Assembly: GCA_903951635.1 (NCBI GenBank)
Contig: CAJBCV010000557.1
Location: 1-33,025 of the forward strand
DNA from: an uncultured Planctomycetaceae bacterium
GTDB taxonomy: Bacteria > Planctomycetota > Planctomycetia > Pirellulales > UBA1268
Direction of reading: 5' to 3'
Length of the DNA stretch: 33,025 bases
The first letter of the stretch is position 1; every line of letters starts with the position of its first letter. The notes below the pieces were generated by a model that was given only the letters and a program-made list of their open reading frames with translations, was not told where the DNA came from and ran no database searches. The position numbers and the translations under genes were made by a program. Positions 7,896-16,185 of this stretch are shown here, one piece after another.

Positions 7896-9398
7896 TCATC
7901 CGACCACGGCTCGACGGAGGGCTTCGAGGCTCGTCGCCACGGCATCGGCATCGGCCGGTCGATCGGCGGGATCGTGGGCGATCAATCGCATGACGAGATC
8001 GGCCACGATTGCTGGAACTTCCGGTGCCACGTCCAGAAGCGGTATCGACGTCCCCCGGGCGATCGCGGCCAACACCGCCACGAAGGAGCGCCCCTCGTAG
8101 GGCAGCCGCCCGCTGAGCATCTCGTAGAGGATCACCCCAAGGCCAAAGAGATCGGCACGGCCGTCGACTTCCCCGTCGGTCGCCCTTTCTGGCGCCATGT
8201 AGGACGGTGTGCCGACGACGAGGCCATCGAGGGTGAGGCTATGGCTCGGGGCGCTCGCCTCGCGAACCAGGCCGAAATCGATGATCCGTACGCGCCGGGC
8301 CGGTCCGACGAGGATTACGTTGTCGGTCTTGATGTCACGGTGGACGAGGTTATGGGCATGGGCCGCGCCGAGACCGGCGGCGATTTCCTGGGCGATCCGC
8401 AGCGCTTCCGCGATCGGAAGGCGTCCCTCGTGGCGGAGGTGATCGGCGAGTGATCGCCCCTCGAGGAACGGCATCACGAGGTAGGGAAGGCCATCCTCCT
8501 CACCGACGTGATGGATCGTGACAACATGGGGGTGATCGATCCGTGCCACGGCCCGGCTCTCCCGGAGAAAGCGTTCGCGGGAGGCCGGATCGAGCGCCTT
8601 GGAGGGGAGCATCACCTTGATTGCCACGTCGCGGTCGAGTCGGTCGTCGTGGGCCAGCCACACCCGCCCCATTCCCCCGCTGCCGAGGAGACGGACGACG
8701 CGGTGGCCTCCGATCGTCCGGGGGGCCAGCGGTTCCTCGGCAGCGACGCGGATGACGACGTTGTCGGAGTCACCTTGGCCGATGCTCGCCCGCTCCAGCA
8801 TGACCGTTTCCGCCTCGTGGACGCCATGCTCGCCGGTGTCTTCCGCGGAGGTGCGAACCACGAAGGTGCAGAAAGGATCCCCCCGGAGAATGCACGAGGT
8901 TTCCTCGATCTCCACCGCCTCGCCGTAGTGGCGTGCCATGCCGCGGATCAGTCCCTGGGCCAGCCGGCACAGCCGTCGGGCGGAGGTGTAGATGAGATGG
9001 AGTTCGTGCGGGTCGTGGCGGATCGTCTCGAGCACAGGAGGCTTGGCACCCGGATTCTTCGCCCGAACCAGCGAGTGGATGATCCCCTCGGTCTGCTCGA
9101 TGAGATCGAGCAGCGTCCACGCGGGATCGACGGCCGTGCCGGCCACCTTGAGGAGGTGGGGGGCGAGAAACTCGCCGAACCGCTCGACGACGTCGGGCAG
9201 GCTCTCGCCGCTGGCATCGGCGATCGCCCCCAGCATGGCGACGGCGGCCTCGTCCGGGTAAACGCCGGAGGGGAGATATCGCTCGCTCGTCGGTGGCCGG
9301 GAAGTCGGCCCGACGCGACCATTCGCCGTGAGCGGCGCGCCGCCTGAGGGAGGCGTGGCGATGAACTTCTGCAGAAAGAAGAAGATCAGTCCGTGCAC
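7896..9398 (-). CDS. H-NOX (heme NO/O2-binding) domain fused to a Hanks-type Ser/Thr protein kinase
   Basis: 500 residues from the GTG at 9398. Residues 1-182 read as an H-NOX domain. It starts MHGLI, has YPDEAAVAMLGAIAD and ERFGEFLAP, then His108 in GIIHSLV as the likely proximal heme ligand, and YTSAR with Tyr137, Ser139 and Arg141 as the YxSxR heme-propionate motif. The His-to-Tyr distance of 29 residues equals that in characterised H-NOX proteins. The domain ends in CTFVVR. After a linker (about 183-228) comes a complete kinase: GSGGMGRV (239-246), VAIK with Lys261, HRDIKTDN with Asp355, DFG at 374-376 and GTPSYMAPE near 396-404. No transmembrane segment or C-terminal sensor is visible. 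This suggests a soluble gas- or redox-sensing kinase (inference). GTG 9398 is chosen because H-NOX domains conventionally begin M(H/Y)GLI; the Shine-Dalgarno is weak. Confidence 0.87.
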   Translation of the reverse strand: MHGLIFFFLQKFIATPPSGGAPLTANGRVGPTSRPPTSERYLPSGVYPDEAAVAMLGAIADASGESLPDVVERFGEFLAPHLLKVAGTAVDPAWTLLDLIEQTEGIIHSLVRAKNPGAKPPVLETIRHDPHELHLIYTSARRLCRLAQGLIRGMARHYGEAVEIEETSCILRGDPFCTFVVRTSAEDTGEHGVHEAETVMLERASIGQGDSDNVVIRVAAEEPLAPRTIGGHRVVRLLGSGGMGRVWLAHDDRLDRDVAIKVMLPSKALDPASRERFLRESRAVARIDHPHVVTIHHVGEEDGLPYLVMPFLEGRSLADHLRHEGRLPIAEALRIAQEIAAGLGAAHAHNLVHRDIKTDNVILVGPARRVRIIDFGLVREASAPSHSLTLDGLVVGTPSYMAPERATDGEVDGRADLFGLGVILYEMLSGRLPYEGRSFVAVLAAIARGTSIPLLDVAPEVPAIVADLVMRLIAHDPADRPADADAVATSLEALRRAVVG

Positions 9399-9535
9399 CA
9401 GCCCACCCCGTCGATGGCGTCGCCGCGTTCCTTCGTCCCGAGGACGCGAGTCTGACAGATGATGGCGACGGGGGGAAGGATCCCGGTGGGGGAGGAAAAC
9501 CGGTTGCCGCGTGGCGACGATTCGTGCCGTTTCGC

Positions 9536-10669
9536 TCACTCCGCCGCGGCGCCGCAGATCCTTTCCCGGTAGAGCCGCAGGCCGTGGACGGCATGGTAGA
9601 GCGCGCCGCACTCGACGTCGACGTCGGCGGTTTGTTCCAGGAGCGTGACAAGCCGCGTGGCCGCCTGCGTCACCCACGGCTCGGCGAGCCGCTCGTCGTC
9701 CAAGGCCGCGACGAGGAACTCGAAAATGTGCCCGGTGGCGCCCAGACGGGCGAAGACGTCGGCCGAGGTGCCGGGGCGCTCGAAGAAGTGGACGGAGAAG
9801 CTACCGTCGGGCTGCTGGTGGCGGCGGGCGATCTCGATGCACGACTCGATCCTCGCCTCCGCATCGGCCCAGCCGCCGCCCTCGCTGCCGGCGGCGCCGG
9901 CCCGGTGGGCAGCGAGGGCCTGCACGAGGCCGAAGAGCCGATGGCATCCCCCGCAGGCAGCGCCGTCGATGTCGGCTGCCGCCTCCATCGCCACGACGTC
10001 CTCGATCGTCCATGTCCGGCCGTCGCTCGAGGTCCATGAGCTCTCCGGCGGGAGCCAGGCCGAGAGGGCCATGAGCGTCCAGGTGGCCTCGCGCCCCGGG
10101 CGGATGTCGGCCTGGGCCTGGGTGAGGAGATCGCGGAGGGTGCGGGGCTTGCCGTTGACGGAGATCGGAGTGTCGACCGACAGGCCGTCGAGGCCGCACT
10201 GGGCGAGGTAGCCGATCCATTGGTCGGGATGCCCCTGGCCGGTCGTGCTCCCCTCCTCGATCGTCGCCGCCACCCCTTGGCTCCCCGGCCGCAACCGCCA
10301 GCCGCGCAAGGCCCCCCCTTCGAGGAGCCAGGCGAGGGCCGTCGTCTTCCCGTCGGCGGTCGCCAAGGGGAGCTCGTCACCGAAGGCGAGGATTCCGTGG
10401 ACGACCTGCCAGGCGCCGGTGACCCGCTGGTCGAGGAGGCGGCCGTCCCGGGCGTGGGTAACGGCCTGGTCGATCCGAGCGCACAGATCCCCCGCATCGA
10501 CGGTCCCCGAGGCCGCGACGGTCCCCGCCGATCGGGTCGGGGACCCGCATCCCGGGGCCGCGGCGAGGGCGACGACGGCGAGGACCAACCCGAAGAGCGG
10601 ATTCCCCCCGGGAATCCGACGGGAGATCGGGTGAACCGGCGTGGCAAGCGGTCCGTAGAAGGTGGTCAT
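9536..10669 (-). CDS. Lipoprotein with predicted alpha-helical-toroid-like body, unknown function
   Basis: 377 residues. The N-terminus has an arginine pair, a hydrophobic segment and the lipobox LAAAPGC, making Cys41 the likely lipidated residue, so it should be membrane-anchored and periplasmic. The body is rich in helices, with repeats such as WLLEGGALRGWRL, AWQVVHGILAFGDE, CHRLFGLVQALAAHR and GALYHAVHGLRLYRE, reminiscent of an alpha/alpha toroid. I cannot name a family confidently; similar proteins occur in planctomycetes (from memory). A single CGGCH at 239-243 fits the CxxCH heme-c motif but may be a chance variant. It lies upstream of the H-NOX kinase on the same strand with a 137-base gap, so co-regulation is possible. 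The start ATG has no strong Shine-Dalgarno. Confidence 0.72.
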   Translation of the reverse strand: MTTFYGPLATPVHPISRRIPGGNPLFGLVLAVVALAAAPGCGSPTRSAGTVAASGTVDAGDLCARIDQAVTHARDGRLLDQRVTGAWQVVHGILAFGDELPLATADGKTTALAWLLEGGALRGWRLRPGSQGVAATIEEGSTTGQGHPDQWIGYLAQCGLDGLSVDTPISVNGKPRTLRDLLTQAQADIRPGREATWTLMALSAWLPPESSWTSSDGRTWTIEDVVAMEAAADIDGAACGGCHRLFGLVQALAAHRAGAAGSEGGGWADAEARIESCIEIARRHQQPDGSFSVHFFERPGTSADVFARLGATGHIFEFLVAALDDERLAEPWVTQAATRLVTLLEQTADVDVECGALYHAVHGLRLYRERICGAAAE

Positions 10670-10743
10670 GGAGACGGTCAGCAGGCGTCGTCGCCGGGCG
10701 CGGAACGAGAAAAGGCCGATGGCTCACGGCTTCCGTTCCCCCC

Positions 10744-10749
10744 TAGAAT
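10744..10749 (+). promoter_or_regulatory. Candidate -10 element of the zinc peptidase gene
   Basis: TAGAAT (5/6 to TATAAT) lies 70 bases before the ATG at 10820, in the 150-base divergent gap. No strong -35 at standard spacing. Confidence 0.38.
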
Positions 10750-10819
10750 AGCTCCGTCGCAGTACTGGTGCTGTCTCCGCCGGGACGCTTTCCCCTTTCC
10801 ACCGCCGTCAGGAATCCCG

Positions 10820-11518
10820 ATGCCCTTTTTCTACTTCGACCCCGCCTACATGCTCGCCATCGCCCCGGCGATGCTCCTGGCAATGTGGGCCCAGTGGCGC
10901 GTCCATGCCACCTTCGCGGCGGCGTCGCAGGAGCCGGCGCCCCTGTCGGGGGCCGCGGCCGCCCGCCACATCCTCGATTCGGCCGGGGCCACGGAGGTGG
11001 CCGTCGAACAGGTGCCGGGGACGCTCACCGATCACTACGACCCGCGGACGAAAGTGCTCCGCCTCTCCGACGCCGTCTACTCCAGCCGGTCGCTCGCCGC
11101 GGTGGGGATCGCCGCCCACGAGGCAGGCCACGCCCTCCAGGATCACACCGGCTATCCGCTGATGTCGCTGCGGAACGCCGCCGTCGGCATCGCCAACATC
11201 GGCAGCGGCTTCGGGCTGACAGTGTTCATGATTGGCCTGATGTTCGCCTCCCGACCGATGGCCTGGGTGGGGATCGGCCTGTTCGCCGCCACGGTCTTCT
11301 TCCAACTCGTCAATCTTCCGGTGGAGATCGACGCCAGCAACCGGGCCAAGCGCCAGTTGGTCGGGCTGGGTATCGTCCCCGGCGCCGACATGCCGCACGT
11401 CAACAAGGTGCTCAACTCTGCCGCGTGGACGTATGTCGCCGCGACGCTCCAAAGCGCCCTGACGCTCCTCTACTACGCCAGCTACCTGACTGGCGGCGAC
11501 CGCGATTCGGAAGGGTGA
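10820..11518 (+). CDS. YugP-like membrane zinc metallopeptidase
   Basis: 232 residues. It has the zinc-peptidase signature HEAGH (His100, Glu101, His104) in GIAAHEAGHALQDHTGYP, an N-terminal membrane segment (about 9-27), and two further hydrophobic segments after the active site (about 122-141 and 147-164). A conserved NLPVEIDASNRAK segment follows, and a last hydrophobic stretch (about 205-222) precedes the C-terminus. This is the layout of the YugP / Zn_peptidase_2 family (PF04298), integral membrane peptidases of unknown substrate. The ATG is preceded by AGGA at suitable distance. It converges on the DUF4159 gene through a hairpin. The family call is strong; the biological role is unknown. 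Confidence 0.93.
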   Translation: MPFFYFDPAYMLAIAPAMLLAMWAQWRVHATFAAASQEPAPLSGAAAARHILDSAGATEVAVEQVPGTLTDHYDPRTKVLRLSDAVYSSRSLAAVGIAAHEAGHALQDHTGYPLMSLRNAAVGIANIGSGFGLTVFMIGLMFASRPMAWVGIGLFAATVFFQLVNLPVEIDASNRAKRQLVGLGIVPGADMPHVNKVLNSAAWTYVAATLQSALTLLYYASYLTGGDRDSEG

Positions 11519-11538
11519 TCGGCGCTGCCCGCCAGTGG

Positions 11539-11563
11539 CTCCCGCGCGCCGGTGGCGCGGGAG
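11539..11563. terminator. Hairpin between convergent genes
   Basis: CTCCCGCGC (11539-11547) pairs perfectly with GCGCGGGAG (11555-11563) around a seven-base loop, midway between the stops at 11518 and 11584. There is no T tract on either side, so it may act bidirectionally or through Rho. Its position supports a terminator role. Confidence 0.6.
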
Positions 11564-11583
11564 GGGGCGACGTGGTCAGTGAT

Positions 11584-13983
11584 TCAGTGATTCAGGGAAT
11601 ACAGGAGGATGTTGAGGGCGATCTTCTCGGCATCGTCGCGACTGTAGCCGGTGCACTCCATCGAGTTTTGCTTCTCGAGGGCACACGAGAGATCGTAGGG
11701 GGAGAAGATCACGGCCCAGCGGTCTCCCATCCGCACCCCCTCGAGCTTCGGCGGCACCTGTCGCTTCCTGGCGGTCATCGGGCCGTCCCCGCCGCCGGCC
11801 GGCTCGCGGAGCGTCACGGTGCGGACGTCGTAACCGCCGTATTCCCCTTTCGTGTAGAGCGGGTCGTCGGCGGGGATCTCTTCGAGCGTCGCCTCGGGGA
11901 GGATAGCGGCGATCTCCGCGCGGAAGGCGGTCGTGAATCCGGGAGAGGCGCAGACGCTGTCGGCCAAAAGCGTCCCCCCGCGCTCGAGAAAAGCTTTCAG
12001 CCGCTGCCGCCTTGGGGCGTCGAACGTGAATCCCTGCCGACCGTGCATGAAGACGAGGTGGTAGTCGAACAGCCCCGGCTCGGCAGGATCGACCAGGAGT
12101 GGCTGTTCATCGACGCGGACGCCGAGTTCGCGAGCGGCCGCCCGGAGAATGTTCGCCAGCGCCGCCGGTGCGGCGTCGCACATCCCGGAATGGCGCAGCT
12201 TGCCGATCGAGAGTTGGCCGCGGTCGAACTGGTCGCGGGCCTTTCCGGCCTGGGGGAGATCGAGGGTGAACAGTTCGTCCTTCCGCTTCAGCTCCCGGTT
12301 GGTGGCGTAGGCGATGACGTTCGTGCCGATCGCCAGAGCGGCCTCGACTTCGGTGCGGATCGCGTCGGGGAGCGCCCGGGATTGCGTTTCCCCAACCTCC
12401 CACAGGCAGGAGAGGCTCGGCATCGCGGCGGCGTTCTTTTCGAGATCCGTCGGCGGGGCGTAGATCAGGCAGGTGCGGCAGCCGTAGTCGACGCCGAGCA
12501 GCGGCCGGTGGAGTTCCGGGGGAACGATCTCCTCGGCATGCCAGGCGGGATGTTCCGGGGGGAGGAGATGGAGCTGATATTCGGGCTCGGGGAAGATCTC
12601 GCCCACGAGTTGACGGAGGCGGGCGTCGAAATCACCGCTCGAGGGGCAGCAGGCCTCGGCGAACACGAAGCCCCCTTCGTCGATGTAGCGCCGCAGGCGC
12701 GGGCCGGCGTCCGGGCCGAGTTCGAAGGCCGACTTCCCCGAGATCCACAGCACCGGTGCCTGAAGCAGATCCTCGAGCGTCGCCGTCTGGGTCTCGACGA
12801 CGTGCCACGAGAGCCCGGCGGGGTAATCCTTCTTCCAGCGTGATTCGACATGCTCGACGAGGTGGGCGATGTCGTGGCCGTGCCGGTTCCAGTCGGAGTC
12901 GGGCGAGTGTCGGCTCTTGGCGACGATCACCGGCCGGCGTCCCTTGGCGAGGAACAGCAGCGCGAAGCTCGTGGCGACGACCGGATCCTCGATTCGCCCA
13001 CCCCGGAACGCGCCGGAGAGGTTGTCCTGGGTGCTGATGAACATCTTCGCCCCCTCGAGGTACCAATCGGCGTCGCCGATGAACCGCCGGGCGGTGAACC
13101 GGCCGACGCGCTCGAGGCCGTAGAGGTAGTAATGGAGCCAGGTCTGCCCGGCCATCGGGTTCTCCACCACCGAGAACCGCCTCCCGAGCCATTCGAGTCC
13201 GCGCTCGACCAATTTCGGGGACGCCCCGCCGCCGCAGCAGGCGACAGAATCGCGCGTCGCGCGGGCCGCCGGCGTGCCGACGTGCTGGGAGGTGATCCAG
13301 ACGCTGGCGATGCCGGCGCAGGTCATGCTCCCCGAGCCTCCGGCGTTGCCGATCGTGTAGCCCCACGAGCCGTCGGCGTTGGCGCACGACACCCAGTACT
13401 GCTGCGCCCGAACCCACACCTCCTGCTTGACGCGCACGCCGACGCGATCGGCTTCGTGGAGGGCGAGGAGGGCGAACTGGGAGTTGGAATTGTCGCCGGT
13501 CCCCTTGGCCCTGCCGTAGGACCACGAACCGGTCGCCTGCCCCTGGGAGACCTGCGTCCCCTCGATCCACTCGACGTTCCGCTGGAGGATCGCCCGGTCG
13601 TCCTCAGGGGAGAGCATCGCCAGGAGCATCGTCTGGAGCGACACCGAGTAGGTCTCCTCCGGCTTCTGGCGACGGATCCACTCGAGCCCGCGCTGCATCT
13701 GGGGGTGATCCGTGGCGACGCCGGCATTGGCAAGCGCGAGCATCACCAGCGCCGTAGCGCCCACGCGGGTGTCGTCGGCGCGCATCGCCACTTGCCAGGA
13801 GCCGTTTGGCTCCTGTTCCCGCAGGAGCCAGTCGCGGGCCCGCTCGATCGACCGTTGGATCTTCTCCGGGGAAACCTTCGCTACCTCGCGGTCGGCGGAG
13901 AGGCCGACGCGGCCGGTGGCGACGGTGCCACCGACGATGACGGCGGCGACGAACATGGCAAGGAGGAGACGGCGGGGAGGCAT
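11584..13983 (-). CDS. Secreted or anchored protein: helical-toroid repeats plus two tandem DUF4159 domains
   Basis: 799 residues. An N-terminal hydrophobic stretch (about 5-25) is a signal peptide or anchor. Residues about 40-345 form prenyltransferase/squalene-cyclase-like repeats with recurring GSW motifs (NGSW at 60, TGSW at 151, DGSW at 204). Two DUF4159-like (PF13709) halves follow. The first is about 350-490 (PVIVAKSRH, APVLWISG, RRYIDEGGFVFAEA, LLPPEHPAW). The second is about 583-795 (RGQLSIGKLRHSG, FDYHLVFMHG, KAFLERGGTLLADS, IPADDPLY). The gene diverges from the moxR operon with 186 bases between starts, the usual planctomycete association, suggesting a role with the MoxR/VWA envelope system (inference). 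ATG 13983 is used; a GTG two codons upstream is an alternative. Confidence 0.86.
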   Translation of the reverse strand: MPPRRLLLAMFVAAVIVGGTVATGRVGLSADREVAKVSPEKIQRSIERARDWLLREQEPNGSWQVAMRADDTRVGATALVMLALANAGVATDHPQMQRGLEWIRRQKPEETYSVSLQTMLLAMLSPEDDRAILQRNVEWIEGTQVSQGQATGSWSYGRAKGTGDNSNSQFALLALHEADRVGVRVKQEVWVRAQQYWVSCANADGSWGYTIGNAGGSGSMTCAGIASVWITSQHVGTPAARATRDSVACCGGGASPKLVERGLEWLGRRFSVVENPMAGQTWLHYYLYGLERVGRFTARRFIGDADWYLEGAKMFISTQDNLSGAFRGGRIEDPVVATSFALLFLAKGRRPVIVAKSRHSPDSDWNRHGHDIAHLVEHVESRWKKDYPAGLSWHVVETQTATLEDLLQAPVLWISGKSAFELGPDAGPRLRRYIDEGGFVFAEACCPSSGDFDARLRQLVGEIFPEPEYQLHLLPPEHPAWHAEEIVPPELHRPLLGVDYGCRTCLIYAPPTDLEKNAAAMPSLSCLWEVGETQSRALPDAIRTEVEAALAIGTNVIAYATNRELKRKDELFTLDLPQAGKARDQFDRGQLSIGKLRHSGMCDAAPAALANILRAAARELGVRVDEQPLLVDPAEPGLFDYHLVFMHGRQGFTFDAPRRQRLKAFLERGGTLLADSVCASPGFTTAFRAEIAAILPEATLEEIPADDPLYTKGEYGGYDVRTVTLREPAGGGDGPMTARKRQVPPKLEGVRMGDRWAVIFSPYDLSCALEKQNSMECTGYSRDDAEKIALNILLYSLNH

Positions 13984-14082
13984 CGGCACACCCAAAGCGG
14001 TGACGAGGGGGAGGCCTGCCCCCTCCGGAACGTCATTGGAGTCTACCGGCCGACAGGGAAACCGCCGTGCCACGCGGCCGGT

Positions 14083-14111
14083 TTGCGGGGTTTGTCGCCC
14101 CGCCCGATACT
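14083..14111 (+). promoter_or_regulatory. Candidate promoter of the moxR operon
   Basis: TTGCGG (14083-14088) and GATACT (14106-14111) are 17 bases apart, giving a start near 14118 and a leader of about 50 bases before the GTG at 14170. Matches are 3/6 and 4/6. It lies in the divergent gap shared with the DUF4159 gene. Confidence 0.4.
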
Positions 14112-14169
14112 GATGATCTCCCCGTCGGCATGAATTGCTACGGGGGCCCGCCAAGGAGGGAACTGCTCC

Positions 14170-15195
<1,026 letters not shown>

Positions 15196-15270
15196 TCCCT
15201 GCGGGTTGTCCGCAGGATCCCAGCGGGGCCCGTTGCCCGCGCCGATCCCCTTTCCCTGGCGACGGACTCC

Positions 15271-16170
15271 ATGGTGCGTGCGGTCGAGGAATACCTGAAG
15301 CCCCAGGTCGTGCGCCAGATCGCGCGGCTCGATCTCCGCGCGCAGTTCATCGTCAAGGGATTCCTCCAGGGGCTCCATGCCAGCCCCTACCAGGGCTTCT
15401 CCGTCGAGTTCAGTGAGCACCGCAAATACACCCACGGCGACGATCCCAAGGACATCGACTGGCTCGTCTACGCCAAGACCGACAAGCACTACGTCAAGAA
15501 GTTCGAGGCTGAGACCAACATCACCGGCTATCTGGCGATCGACGCCAGCGCCAGCATGGCGTACACCCACCGTCAGGAGCTGACCAAGCTCGATTATTCG
15601 ATCTCCCTGGCGGCCGCGCTCTGCTGGCTCATGATCCACCAGCAGGATCCTTGCGGACTGATGGTGTTTGACGAGAAACTCCACTCGAGCCTGCCGGCAC
15701 GATCGAAGCGGTCGCAGATCGCGCAGGTGCTCTCCGTGCTCTCGAAGGTCAAGCCCTCACGGCGGACCGACATCGCGCGGAGCCTGATCCAGATCGGGGC
15801 AATGCTCCGCCATCGTTCGCTCGTGATGGTGTTCAGCGATCTCCTGGCCGATCCCGAGCCGATCCGAGACGCGCTCCTCCGGCTGCGACACCGCGGGCAC
15901 GATGTGATCGTGTTCCATGTCCTCGACGAGGCGGAGGTCGCCTTCCCCTTCGACGGGATGGTCGAGTTCACCGAGCCGGAGACGGAGGAGAAGCTCGTCA
16001 TCGACGCGGATGGCGCCCGCCGGGAATACCTCGAGGCGGTGCAGGCCTTCCGCGAGGACTACCGGCGCACCTGCTTCCACGCCGGGATCGACTATGTCCC
16101 GCTCGACACGAGCATGCAGTTCGACCGCGCCTTGATGGAGTATCTCGTCAGCCGTCGGAATCGTTTTTAG
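15271..16170 (+). CDS. DUF58 / VWA-like protein
   Basis: 299 residues, predicted cytoplasmic. The DUF58 (PF01882) signature FSEHRKYTHGDDPKDIDW (about 47-64) is followed by an intact MIDAS motif DASAS (91-95) in a von Willebrand A-like fold, and by MVFSDLLADPE with HDVIVFHVLDEAEVAFPF further on. DUF58 proteins are standard partners of MoxR ATPases. It lies 75 bases after moxR and ends 15 bases before the BatA-like gene, so an operon is likely. The start ATG is followed directly by the usual EEYLKPQVV beginning of planctomycete members. Confidence 0.93.
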   Translation: MVRAVEEYLKPQVVRQIARLDLRAQFIVKGFLQGLHASPYQGFSVEFSEHRKYTHGDDPKDIDWLVYAKTDKHYVKKFEAETNITGYLAIDASASMAYTHRQELTKLDYSISLAAALCWLMIHQQDPCGLMVFDEKLHSSLPARSKRSQIAQVLSVLSKVKPSRRTDIARSLIQIGAMLRHRSLVMVFSDLLADPEPIRDALLRLRHRGHDVIVFHVLDEAEVAFPFDGMVEFTEPETEEKLVIDADGARREYLEAVQAFREDYRRTCFHAGIDYVPLDTSMQFDRALMEYLVSRRNRF

Positions 16171-16185
16171 GAAGTCGCCCCCTCC

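Noticed and set aside
9399-9535. A start further upstream for the H-NOX kinase (frame open to 9677)
   Set aside because: The upstream residues are Arg-rich without domain character and partly overlap the end of the lipoprotein gene. H-NOX domains begin at the MHGLI position.
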